From: Microbacterium binotii
GTDB taxonomy: Bacteria; Actinomycetota; Actinomycetes; Actinomycetales; Microbacteriaceae
Assembly: GCF_021398715.1 (NCBI RefSeq)
Contig: NZ_CP090347.1
Coordinates: 1,054,001-1,118,000, forward strand
DNA: 64,000 nt
Reading direction: 5' to 3'
Of the stretch, positions 39,298 through 48,800 are shown piece after piece (within the stretch, counting starts at the first letter, position 1; each line of letters opens with the position of its first letter). The notes beneath the pieces are model-generated. The model was not told the DNA's origin. It saw nothing but the letters and a program-made list of their open reading frames with translations, and searched no databases. Both the position numbers and the translations under genes were made by a program.

Positions 39298-40241
39298 GCG
39301 TCCCCCACGAAGCGGATGCGCGCACCCCCGGCGAGCTCCGCGCTGGCGCCCTCGCGTACTTCGACCGCGCGGTCCGGCACGAGCAACCGCGCGACGCCGT
39401 CCGCGTCGATGACGGCCGTCCCACCGGGCGTCGCGAGATCCTCGATCTGTACGCGGGTACCGTCGGTCCAGATCTTCACATGCGCACGGGAGACGTCGCG
39501 TGAGACGTCGCCGAGCGCCACCAGGGTCGGGAGGTCATCGCCTTCGACGCGGGAGCTGCGCGGTCCGCGCCCGACCAGCATCGTGCCGTGGATCGGCACG
39601 ATGTCGCCGCCGGGCAGCTCGATGGCGCGCGGGGCTCGCGGGGTGCGCGGAGCGGGTTTCGGAGCGAGTGCGCTCGAACTCGTCACGATGGTCTCGTCGT
39701 CGGCGGGATCGGATGCGGCAGGGCGCGGTGCAGGGGGTGCGGGGGCGGGAGGTCTGGCGGCCGGAGGAATCGGAGGGCGCGCCACGGCGGGGCGCCCGCG
39801 GAGCATGACGCCCGCAGCCGTCGTCGGCCCGACCCGTACGGGACGCTCCGGCGTCGGCCCCAGATCGAACAGCTTCGGTTCCGCGTCCGGGGCGCCGGCC
39901 CAGGCGCGCACGACGGATGCCGCCTCCACCTCGCGCCAGGTGTGGGCACCGACGCCGTCCACGCGCCACACCCGGCGGGAACGGTCTTCGAAACGGAGCA
40001 CGAACTCGCCGCGAACGAAAGCGGTCAATCGGTCGTCGTCCAGAGCGACCACGGCGAAGGCCGGCACCGCGGCGATGCCGTCGGCGAGCAGGGCGTCCAG
40101 GATCTCGGGTGTTCCGGGCATCGTGCCCGTCGACAGCACGCGTCGCGCAGCGGCGACCGCGGCGTCGCCCCCGACGATCACCGCGAGCGTGTCGGTGGCG
40201 ATCGCGGGCAGAGGCCCTTCGAACCAGGTCCGCTCAGCCAC
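39294..40241 (-). CDS. FHA-domain protein
   Basis: A 315-residue cytosolic protein. The C-terminal FHA domain (about 218-312) has MLVGRGPRSSR, then VSRDVSRAHVKIW with the conserved Ser/Arg/His around 251-254, and DLATPGGTAVIDADG, so it should bind phosphothreonine. The N-terminal 115 residues form an alpha/beta domain without clear assignment. The Pro-rich linker contains DDETIVTSSS with T184, matching the D-x-T-x-x-V motif of the next gene, a possible intramolecular FHA ligand as in GarA. GTG 40241 overlaps the PP2C stop by 8 nt and its own stop overlaps the next ATG by 4 nt. Confidence 0.92.
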   Translation of the reverse strand: MAERTWFEGPLPAIATDTLAVIVGGDAAVAAARRVLSTGTMPGTPEILDALLADGIAAVPAFAVVALDDDRLTAFVRGEFVLRFEDRSRRVWRVDGVGAHTWREVEAASVVRAWAGAPDAEPKLFDLGPTPERPVRVGPTTAAGVMLRGRPAVARPPIPPAARPPAPAPPAPRPAASDPADDETIVTSSSALAPKPAPRTPRAPRAIELPGGDIVPIHGTMLVGRGPRSSRVEGDDLPTLVALGDVSRDVSRAHVKIWTDGTRVQIEDLATPGGTAVIDADGVARLLVPDRAVEVREGASAELAGGARIRFVGDA

Positions 40242-41073
40242 GGATCGGCCGCTCTCTTCGAGAGGTGATGGTGTCCACCTCGATCGACTGCACCGCCGCC
40301 TGCTCGCTCGTCGCGAAGCCGCCCGTCACCTCGTCGGCACGGGGAGCGAGTCCTCCTGAGCGCACGTCCACCACGACGGCGCTGATGTTGTCGCGTCCGC
40401 CGCGGGCGAGCGCCTGGTCGACGAGCGCGTAGGCGGTCTGCTCGGCGGAGCCGCCGAGGCTGAGCCCGGCCAGGACGGCCTCGTCGCTCAGATCGTTGGA
40501 CAGACCGTCCGAGCACAGCAGCATGCGCTCACCGGTCACGATGGGGGAGAGCCAGTAGTCGGCCGGGCTCTGGCTGTCGCCGACGGCGCGGGTGATGACG
40601 TTGCGTCCCGGGTACGTGGACATCTCGGAGCGGCTGATCCTTCCCGCATCCACCAGCTCCTGCACGACAGAGTGATCGACCGTGAGCTGCTCGAGGGAGC
40701 TGCCGACCAGCCGGTACACCCGCGAGTCGCCGATGTTCACGACGAGCCACGCGTGCGATCCGTTCTGCACCACGGCGACCAGGGCGGCGAGGGTGGAGCC
40801 GGCGCCGCGCGCGTGGCGCCCCGCGACCTGAGACACCGCGGCGTGGGCGGACTCGACAGCGGTGACCACTTCCTCCGGCTGCACGTCGTCGCGACCGACG
40901 AGGTGGCGGAACGCATCCACGACCGCGGCACTGGCCAGATCACCCGCCTCGTGGCCTCCCATGCCGTCGGCGACGAGGAACACGGGGTACTGCGCGAGCA
41001 CCGCATCCTCGTTCAGCTTGCGTACGCGGCCGACGTCGGAGCGCGCTCCGGCCATGACGACGATCCCGGTCAT
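40234..41073 (-). CDS. PP2C-family Ser/Thr protein phosphatase
   Basis: A 279-residue PPM-type phosphatase. Metal-binding motifs are complete: RKLNEDAV, VADGMGGHEAGD, ARGAGSTLAAL, NIGDSRVYRL, TVDHSVVQELV, LCSDGLSNDL and GGRDNISAVVV. Unlike PstP of mycobacteria it has no C-terminal membrane helix, so it is cytosolic. It should remove phosphates placed by the kinase encoded at the front of the same operon. ATG 41073 has GGAAGGGG upstream and overlaps the transglutaminase stop by 4 nt (ATGA). The frame continues upstream to 41160 only inside the neighbouring gene. Confidence 0.95.
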   Translation of the reverse strand: MTGIVVMAGARSDVGRVRKLNEDAVLAQYPVFLVADGMGGHEAGDLASAAVVDAFRHLVGRDDVQPEEVVTAVESAHAAVSQVAGRHARGAGSTLAALVAVVQNGSHAWLVVNIGDSRVYRLVGSSLEQLTVDHSVVQELVDAGRISRSEMSTYPGRNVITRAVGDSQSPADYWLSPIVTGERMLLCSDGLSNDLSDEAVLAGLSLGGSAEQTAYALVDQALARGGRDNISAVVVDVRSGGLAPRADEVTGGFATSEQAAVQSIEVDTITSRRERPIRG

Positions 41074-43571
41074 GGTCGTCCCCTTCCATCTCGCGACGCA
41101 GCCTCGCGCAATCCGCGTGCGAATGAGCGTAGCGACAGCCGAGCCTTCCAGCGCGCCCACAGGCCGCCTGTGGATGCGAAACGCTGTCGTTCCTGGTCGA
41201 TGAGCTCCCAGAACCGTGCGGATTCCTCTTCGGTGGTGGTTCCCGGAGCGAACACCGCCCGGTCGGCGAGAGCCGCGAGAGTCGCTGGATCAGCGGTCTC
41301 CGCGTCGCCGACGGCGGTCGCGGTCTCCGACCGGGTCGCGGCGGGAGGGATGCGGTGGCCGTGGTCCACGGCGGTGTCGAGGTACTCCTCCCAGCCCCCG
41401 ACGACCCGGTCGACCGGGTCCGCAGACGAGCGCCGGGCCCGTCGACGCATGATCTTCGCCGCGAGCACCGCGATGGCGGGCATCAGCAGGATCAGCAGCG
41501 CGAAGATCGCGATGCCGGAGATGCGCAGAGTGGCCCACAGCCACGCGAGGTCCACCGGATCCGTCGGCTCGTCGCTCTGCGGCGGCGAGGCGTCGGCGGG
41601 ATCCGCCTCGGGAGGCAGGACGGTGTCGGCCTGCTCCGGCTCGACCGGGGTCATGTTCTGCGGGTCGCGACGCTGCTGGACGTCGGGCGAGAGCGGCACG
41701 CGGTGCTGCGGTGTCGTGTCGATGGCCGTCCAGGAGCCGTCCGCGTCGCGCACCTCGATCCACGCCGACAGGTCGCCGCTCGTGCACGTGCCGTCTTCGC
41801 ACACCGCCAGATCCGCGTCGTCGCTGCTCAGGCGGGTGCCGAGCACGACCCGGGCAGGAAAGCCGAGGTGATCCGCGATCAGGGCGCCGGCCACGGCGAA
41901 CTGCTCGTCGTCTCCCGCGGCGGCGACCAGCAGGGAGTCATCGGTTCCGCCGGTCTCGTTCTGCTTCTTGAGCAGCTGCGTGAACAGGTCGCCGATGCGG
42001 TCGGTGGAGTGCCCGCTGCGGCTGGGTTCGAACGTGTAGTCGCCGAGCTTCTGCGCCCACACCGGGACGGCGCCGGGATCGAACGCCAGCGCGTGCGAGA
42101 GGAGCCCGCGCGCCCGCAGGCGTGAGATCAGCTCGACCAGGCCCGCGCCGCCCGAGGGCGCGTCCTGCGCGCTCACCCATTCCTCGAGCGACTCGGGGAC
42201 GAAAGCCGGGTCGAACGTTCCGGAACGGGAAGGGGTCAGCGTCCCGGGATCGCGAGGAGCGTCTGCGACCACCCCGGTCTGCGTGTAGCTGACGCCGGAG
42301 GCGAGCCCCGGGTCCGACAGCTCGACGCCCGTGGCGGAGTCCGGGTTGTAGAAGAAGCCGTCAGAGAGCGCGGCCCGCGTCGATCCCGAGAAATCGATCG
42401 AGGTGAGATCTCCCACGGCGGGCACCCAGATGCCCGTGTAGTCGCCGATCGTGAACGTGGCGGAGGCGCGGTCGCCCGTGTCGGCGGGCAGGGAAGCGGG
42501 AACCCGTCGGAACTCCGTGCTGTCGGAGCGGTCGCCGGTCTGGGGGTCGGTGGCCCGCATGACCCGGCCGTCGTAGTAGCTGAGAGTCGCCAGACGCACC
42601 CGATCCACGCCGGAGTCGGCGGCGACCGTGAACAGCACATCGTCGAACCGCTCGTCGGAGAAGGCGGCGCGGTAGTCGGCGAGGGGGCTCAGCGTCTGAC
42701 GCACCTTCAACACCGGGTCGACCGCCGTGCGCAGCACGTCGCGGGAGGAACCCGCCACTGCCCAGGGCGCGAGCGCGAGTCCCAGGGTGAGGGCGATGAC
42801 GAGCATTCCAGCGGCGAGGGCGATGCGACTGCCGAGGGTGCGCGCGACACGGACGGAGGAGCGCACGCCGCTCGCCGAGCGCGCGACGCGCAGGGCGACC
42901 CGACGCGTGTGGACGTTGCGCCACACGTACCAGGCGAAGCCCGTGAGCAGCGCGCCGAGCCCGACCGTCGCCTCCCAGACGCCATCCAGTTCCCACGGCC
43001 CGATGCGCCACGAGCCGTCCACGGCGCTCGATCCGAACAGCACGCCGAACGCGGTGATCAACAGCGCGAGCGGCGCGGCGAGCACCCAGAGCCTGCCGGC
43101 GCGCAGCGCCAGCAGGAGAGCCAGGGTGCCGAGAGCGAGCATCAGGAAGAAGGGGAGCGCGAGGGTCGCCTGGTACACCCCGAGCGGCAACTCGAGCGTC
43201 AACAGGTTCTTCCACCCCGTGACGGGTGCGCTCACGACGCCCCAGACGCCCGGCAGGATCGTCGCCGGGTCGGTGATCATCGTCGGTGCGGCGACCGGAA
43301 CGCCGATGACGACGTACGCGCCCGCGGTGATGAGGGCGAGCTGCCACCAGCGCAGCGGGCGCCAGACGGCGAGCAGGGCGATCCCGGTGGAGAGCGCGAT
43401 CGCCACCCCGGCGACGAGCACGAACCAGCCGCTGCGGTAGATCGCCCACGCGGATGCGGCGCCGATCGCCAGAAGGGCGTCGATGAAGGCGATGTTGCCG
43501 ACCAGGAACGCGATGTCGCGTTCGGTGCGGCGGGGGCGGCGCGCGCGGGCGCGTGCGTCGGGGGCGCTCAT
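41070..43571 (-). CDS. transglutaminase-fold membrane protein with missing catalytic residues
   Basis: An 833-residue protein of the TgpA plan: about six N-terminal membrane helices (20-180, 200-220, 250-270), a large outside domain (about 275-675), one more helix (683-706) and a cytosolic tail with a DUF4129-like helical region ending SLRSFARGLREAA. The transglutaminase core is at about 548-620: FPARVVLGTR and AWIEVRDADGSWTAIDTTP are clear. The catalytic Cys position is Asp555 (GDDEQFA), the His position is Ser602 (DLSAWIEV), and only Asp618 remains. It is therefore probably not an active transglutaminase. C591 and C596 may form a loop disulfide. Overlaps with both neighbours are 4 nt. Confidence 0.9.
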   Translation of the reverse strand: MSAPDARARARRPRRTERDIAFLVGNIAFIDALLAIGAASAWAIYRSGWFVLVAGVAIALSTGIALLAVWRPLRWWQLALITAGAYVVIGVPVAAPTMITDPATILPGVWGVVSAPVTGWKNLLTLELPLGVYQATLALPFFLMLALGTLALLLALRAGRLWVLAAPLALLITAFGVLFGSSAVDGSWRIGPWELDGVWEATVGLGALLTGFAWYVWRNVHTRRVALRVARSASGVRSSVRVARTLGSRIALAAGMLVIALTLGLALAPWAVAGSSRDVLRTAVDPVLKVRQTLSPLADYRAAFSDERFDDVLFTVAADSGVDRVRLATLSYYDGRVMRATDPQTGDRSDSTEFRRVPASLPADTGDRASATFTIGDYTGIWVPAVGDLTSIDFSGSTRAALSDGFFYNPDSATGVELSDPGLASGVSYTQTGVVADAPRDPGTLTPSRSGTFDPAFVPESLEEWVSAQDAPSGGAGLVELISRLRARGLLSHALAFDPGAVPVWAQKLGDYTFEPSRSGHSTDRIGDLFTQLLKKQNETGGTDDSLLVAAAGDDEQFAVAGALIADHLGFPARVVLGTRLSSDDADLAVCEDGTCTSGDLSAWIEVRDADGSWTAIDTTPQHRVPLSPDVQQRRDPQNMTPVEPEQADTVLPPEADPADASPPQSDEPTDPVDLAWLWATLRISGIAIFALLILLMPAIAVLAAKIMRRRARRSSADPVDRVVGGWEEYLDTAVDHGHRIPPAATRSETATAVGDAETADPATLAALADRAVFAPGTTTEEESARFWELIDQERQRFASTGGLWARWKARLSLRSFARGLREAASRDGRGRP

Positions 43572-44932
43572 GACTGCGCACTCCGAGCGAGGATGTGACG
43601 GAGGTCCTCGAGCAGACCCATCGTCACGATCGAGGCGCCGCCGATGGTGCGGAAGCCGGGCTCCGCCGAGGGGTCGCAGACGATGGCGGCCACGCCCGTG
43701 TCGGCGGGGAAGGCGAGGGCGGCGTGCTGCAGCATCCGCAGCGTCGGGGTGGATCCGCAGATCAGGAACCCGATGGAGACGTCGCGGTGCGCCTCCACGG
43801 CCAGGCTCGCGACGTCGCGGAGTCCGGTGATGCGCTCGGCCTTCTCCACACCGGCGAGCTCGTCGAGCAGGGTGCGCGCGGTGATGGTGGCGAGATCCCG
43901 GGAGGAGCGCACGGCTCGGCGGGCGAACTCCGGCACCTCGCCGCCGACGACGACGGAGACGTCGCGTCCGTCGCGGATGCCGCGCACACCCAGCGAGGCG
44001 GCGGCGCTGACGGCGAGCTCGAACTCCTCGTCGTCGGCGTAGTCCTCTTCGCCCGTCGCCAGCACGATCACCATCCGTGAGCGGCGGGACTCCTCGTACT
44101 GGCGCACCATGAGGGTCCCGGTCTTCGCCGTGGACTTCCAGTGGATCTGGCGCTGCGAGTCGCCGGGAGCGTACTCCCGGATGGCGTGGAACGAGATGTC
44201 GGCGTCCACCACGAGGGAGGAGGGGTTGCCTTCGAGGTCCTTGATGAACCCGGTCGCGGTGCTCGGGATCGCGGTCGTCACGGGGTGGACGTAGAGCGTG
44301 TGGATGTCCTCCCACACGACCTCGCGGCGCAGGATGCCGAGCGGGTCGCCGCGGACGGCGCGGGCGGGTCCGATGTCGAGCACACCGCGGCGCAGCCCCG
44401 GAATCGTCAGCACCTCGTCATGCGCGGCCTCGTGGCGCAGCAGCGGGATCGCGACGTCGACGAGGCCCTCGCCGACGGGCACGTCGACCCGACCGGGCAG
44501 GGCGACGCCCTTGCCGACGTTGACGACGCGCAGGGAGAGCGCGACCTCGCTGCCGGCGATCACCCGATCGTGCGCGAGGCCGAGGCTCACGCGGTAGGCG
44601 CGCGCACCGAACAGGAACGGTGCCGCGCACAGGACGAGAACGGCGGCGACGGCGCCGGCCAGGACGAACTCGATCCACCCGAACACGATGCCCAGGCTCA
44701 GACCGATCGCGGCGGCTCCGATGAGCAGCCACCCTCCCGCGGTGACGGTGTCGCCGACAGCGCGGGCGCTGCGGGCCACGGCTCGTCGTACGCGCCGCCA
44801 GAAGCGGATGCCGCCCACGACGATGACGGTCGTGGAACGCGACGTGTCGTAGCGCGTGCGCGTGCTCCCGGCGGTCGACGTCGAGGTGGACGTCGAGCCG
44901 ATCCGGGTGATGCGGGAGGAGGAATCGGTCAC
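43568..44932 (-). CDS. DUF58 protein with Ser/Thr-rich N-terminal tail
   Basis: A 454-residue membrane protein. Residues 1-36 contain 21 Ser or Thr, ending STTVIVV; then a basic stretch (43-57), two membrane helices (about 66-84 and 86-106), and a DUF58 domain in the cytosol with the hallmark IREYAPGDSQRQIHWKSTAK near 245 and a vWA-like fold after it. DUF58 proteins nearly always pair with MoxR ATPases and transglutaminase-like proteins, as here. By the positive-inside rule the Ser/Thr tail faces the cytosol and could be phosphorylated by the operon kinase (inference). GTG 44932 overlaps the MoxR stop by 4 nt. Confidence 0.93.
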   Translation of the reverse strand: MTDSSSRITRIGSTSTSTSTAGSTRTRYDTSRSTTVIVVGGIRFWRRVRRAVARSARAVGDTVTAGGWLLIGAAAIGLSLGIVFGWIEFVLAGAVAAVLVLCAAPFLFGARAYRVSLGLAHDRVIAGSEVALSLRVVNVGKGVALPGRVDVPVGEGLVDVAIPLLRHEAAHDEVLTIPGLRRGVLDIGPARAVRGDPLGILRREVVWEDIHTLYVHPVTTAIPSTATGFIKDLEGNPSSLVVDADISFHAIREYAPGDSQRQIHWKSTAKTGTLMVRQYEESRRSRMVIVLATGEEDYADDEEFELAVSAAASLGVRGIRDGRDVSVVVGGEVPEFARRAVRSSRDLATITARTLLDELAGVEKAERITGLRDVASLAVEAHRDVSIGFLICGSTPTLRMLQHAALAFPADTGVAAIVCDPSAEPGFRTIGGASIVTMGLLEDLRHILARSAQS

Positions 44933-45894
44933 GCGGACTCGCGCTGCGTCGGGGGAGCGACGTCGAGCATGACCTGACCGATCACCGCGCCGGCGGTCAC
45001 GCCGTCGAACTCCGCCTCGGGGTCGAGGATGAGGCGGTGGGCCAGCACGGGCTCGGCCAGAGCCTTGACGTCGTCGGGGGTCACGTAACCGCGGCCGTGC
45101 GCCAGAGCCCAGGTGCGCGCGGCGCGGGTGAGTGCGAGTGCACCGCGAACGCTGACGCCCAGGCGCACCTGCGCGGCCTGGCGGGTGGCTTCGACGACGC
45201 GCGCGATGTAGTCCAGCACGAGCGGGTTCAGATAGGCGTCCTGCGCGATCTGGCTGAGCGTCTGCACGGCCTCGGGCGTGATGACGGCGCCCACCTCGCG
45301 CTTGCCGGCGGCGCTGCCCTCCAGGATCCGCACGGTGGCGGCGTGGTCGGGGTAGCCCAGCGACGTCTTCATCAGGAACCGGTCGAGCTGCGCCTCGGGC
45401 AGGCGGTACGTCCCGGCCTGCTCGACGGGGTTCTGGGTCGCGACCACGAGGAACGGGCTTCCCACACGCCGCGAGACGCCGTCGACCGTGACCTGACCCT
45501 CCTCCATGACCTCCAGCAGCGCCGACTGGGTCTTGGGGCTGGCGCGGTTGATCTCGTCGGCCAGGACGATGTTGGCGAAGATCGGGCCCGAGTGGAACTC
45601 GAACTCGCCGCGCTTCTGGTCGTACACCGTGATGCCGGTGACGTCGCCGGGAAGCAGGTCGGGCGTGAACTGGATGCGGGAGCTCGTGCCCTGCACGCTC
45701 TCGCCCATCGCGCGCGCCAGCGAGGTCTTTCCGGTGCCGGGGAAGTCCTCCAGTAGCAGGTGCCCCTGCGAGACGAGCGCGGTGAAGGCGAGCTCGATGA
45801 CGTGGCGCTTGCCGAGCACGACCTGCTCGACGTTCTCCACGAGGGCGGAGAACGTCTCCTGGAACCAGGCGGTCTGTTCTGGGGTGACGGTCAT
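44929..45894 (-). CDS. MoxR-family AAA+ ATPase
   Basis: A 321-residue ATPase. Walker A is EDFPGTGKTSLARA (about 48-61), Walker B/adjacent motif VLADEINRASPKTQSALLEVMEE, sensor 1 VVATQNPVEQAGTYRLPEAQ, and the C-terminal lid VSVRGALALTRAARTWAL with sensor 2. MoxR proteins act as chaperones that mature or activate vWA/DUF58 partners; the DUF58 gene follows with a 4-nt overlap. The in-frame extension to 46017 lies inside the big surface protein and is rejected; ATG 45894 is 4 nt after that gene's stop. Confidence 0.95.
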   Translation of the reverse strand: MTVTPEQTAWFQETFSALVENVEQVVLGKRHVIELAFTALVSQGHLLLEDFPGTGKTSLARAMGESVQGTSSRIQFTPDLLPGDVTGITVYDQKRGEFEFHSGPIFANIVLADEINRASPKTQSALLEVMEEGQVTVDGVSRRVGSPFLVVATQNPVEQAGTYRLPEAQLDRFLMKTSLGYPDHAATVRILEGSAAGKREVGAVITPEAVQTLSQIAQDAYLNPLVLDYIARVVEATRQAAQVRLGVSVRGALALTRAARTWALAHGRGYVTPDDVKALAEPVLAHRLILDPEAEFDGVTAGAVIGQVMLDVAPPTQRESA

Positions 45895-45898
45895 CGAT

Positions 45899-48800
45899 TC
45901 AGCCTCCGTTGTTGGGGGGAGTGTTGGGATCGGAGGGCGGGGGCGTCTGGGTGCCCGAGCAGCCTCCCCGACCCGTGTCGAGATTGAAGGAGATGTCGCC
46001 ATAGCCGGCGGCTGCATCGGTGAAGGTGAAGGTCGCCTTCGCCGTCGCCCTCGTGGTGCCGTTGGGAACGATCATCCTGTCGTCCCCGGGAGGGATCTCC
46101 TGCGGGAACAGTCCGCCGAACGCGCCGTCGCTGTAGTACTTCGGGGTCGTCGGGTCGATCACGAGTTTTCCGACCGCGCCCGGCTGCTGGTCGATCGTCG
46201 CCTTCAGCTCGCTGCCCACGACGCACTGGTTGATCCGGGCGTTGCCCACATCCACCTGCTTGGCACGCGTCGGGTCCGCGGGCTTGATGGCGGTGGGCTG
46301 ACCGCACCGCGAGAGATCGGAGCCCCGCACGCAGTACTTGACCTGCATCGAGCCCTCCTGGCCCATGGCCGGCTGCTGCCACTGCGTCGACTCGCCCTGG
46401 TGGCCGAGGTACACCGTGTCGAAACCGTTCGCGTTCGGCACGTCCACGCTGCGCACGAGGTACGTGCCGTCGCCGTTGCCCCAGCCGTTGGGGATGCTGT
46501 AGGTCGGGTTCTGCGGGACCGGAGCACCCGCTTGGTCCCACGCCCACCCGTCGGCGGTGGCGCTCTTCGCGGCCCCGAAGCCGTTGCTCACGCACGCGCC
46601 GACGGTGTACTTCTGGTTCTCCTGCAGGCCGCTGATCGTGGTCGAGGTGGACGTCTGGCCGTTGACCCGGGCCTGTAGGTTCTGGCCGTTGTTGTCCACG
46701 TCGCAGGAGAAGTCGCCGAAGCCCGCACGGTAGGCGACGTAGATGATCTCGCGGCCGCGGTTGCTGCCGTTCATGTCGACGTTGGGTCCGGTCACGACGA
46801 GCGCGTTCTTCTGCTCCGCCGCGATCCCGACGCCGTCCGTGCGGGGCAGACCCGCCACCTGCACGCCCACGTTCTTCGTCTGACCCACCGATCCGCTGCC
46901 GTCCGGGGCCGAGTTCGCGCTGTTGGCCGTGACGGTGATGGTCGCCTGCCCGACCGGCAGAGTGACGGTCAGTTCGGTCGTGTCGCCGCCCGAGCGCGGC
47001 ACATCCCCGTTCGCTCCCGTGACGGAGTACGTGCGCACCTCGGGATCGACGTTCTGGATGCGGATCTTCACCGCGCCCGCGTCACCTGTCGTGCGCTGCC
47101 TGTCGTAGATCGGATCGGCGGTGACGTTGCCGACGGCCGGCTGACGGTAGGCCCACGCCTGGACGGTGACCCCGGTCCGGGACTCGCCGACGGAGTTGAA
47201 CGCGCGGGCCTCGTAGGTACGGCGGTCGCCGTTGCTGGCGACCTGGAAGGGCTCGCACACTCCGGCGGCGGAGCACGTGGTGACCTGCTGGCCACCTTGC
47301 AGGATGTGGAAGCCCTGCAGCGCGGGGTAGGCGTTGCCCGCGGCGCCCGGCTCGACCCGCAGAGTGATCGTGCGGTCGCCGAAGCCGGTCTGGGTGACGT
47401 TGTTCGGAGCCTTCGGGTACCCCTGGAGATCGAGCGTGACCTGGCCGTTGCGGTCGCCCGCCGACTGGCGCCCCTGCGCGTCCTCGACGGTGAAGCCGAC
47501 CGTGCAGCGCGTGCCGTCGGCATCCGGCGACCAGTTCGCCTGGATCGCGGTGGAGCTGGCGACGCCGAAGGAGACGCCGGCGCAGCTGCCGCCGGAGGCG
47601 CCGCCGACGGCGACGAGCTTGAGGGGCGTGCCCGGAAGCGGGTTGATCTCGCCGCCCTGACCGATGACGTTGATCGTGCACCCGTTGCCCGCGGACTGCA
47701 AGCACGACTGGGTGAGCGTCGCGCCCTTCGGCAGCGTCGAGGGAGCCGGACCCACCTGGAGTGCGAGGGTGGCGGGACGCACGTCGCGGTGGCTCGGCAG
47801 GGTGACGGTGACCGGCTCCTGCCGGCCGGGGCGTGCCGCATCCCGCGCGGTCACGGTCACCTGCGATCCAGAGGTCTGCACCGTGAACTGATCGCCCGCG
47901 TACGAGGTGGCGTACTGCAGCGCGCCCCAGTCCTCCGTGCCCGCCCACGAGGTCATGTCGCGCAGCTCGAATGTCGCGGAGGAGCCCGGGCTGACCGTGA
48001 GCGACGCTGCGCGCAGCTCTGGCTGCGGGTCTTCGGCGATGACGTCGACGCGGATCGTCAGGTACGTGTAGGTGTCCTGACCGACCAACCGCACCGGCAC
48101 CGTGCAGCTGTCGGTCCACGGCGCCCCTGCCCCCGCGGAGTAGCGGACGGTCGTCCCGGAGGTGAGCGCGCAGGTGGCCTGTGCACGGCCACCGCCCGCG
48201 GCGACGCGGGACGCGTCGATCTCGATGTCGGCGCCCGGGGGCAGCGCCACGGCGCGCGCGAGGTCCACATCCACTGTGCCGCGCTCATCGACCTGCACAG
48301 AGGCGGCCGACGCGCGCAGGGTCAGCTGCAGATCGTTCGTCCCCGGCACCTTGAGGAAGCCGTAGGAGGTCACTTCGCTGCCGTCGAAGGCGGTGCCGGT
48401 CACCTGGAACGGGATGAGCTCGGTCTTGTCGGGCAGGCGGCCCGAGATCTTGCGGCCGTCGACCGAGATCCCGTCGGGGTCGCCCCAGAGCGAGAGCTTC
48501 AGCGAGGAGACGTCGCCGGCGTTCCAGGAGACCTTGCCCGTGAGCACGTCGACGCCGTCGGGGAAGTCCTCGCGCGTCTCGACGGTCAGCGTGGTGTCGC
48601 GCACGGCGGGGTAGTCGGGCACGGGGTCGCGCACGACCTTCAGCACGATGAGGCCGATGGCGGTGTCGCCCTGCGCGTTTCGCACCGTGTACGCGAACGA
48701 GTAGGTGCCGAGCTGCGTGCCGGCCTTCAGGCGCACCTCGTTGTCCTCGACGCCCTGCATCATGGCGTCCATCGCGCGATACTCCTCGGAGCCCACATCC

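Noticed and set aside
41070..43571. Frameshift or sequencing error as the cause of the missing transglutaminase Cys
   Set aside because: The frame is continuous, flanking motifs are in register on both sides, and codon usage is normal, so the substitution looks real.
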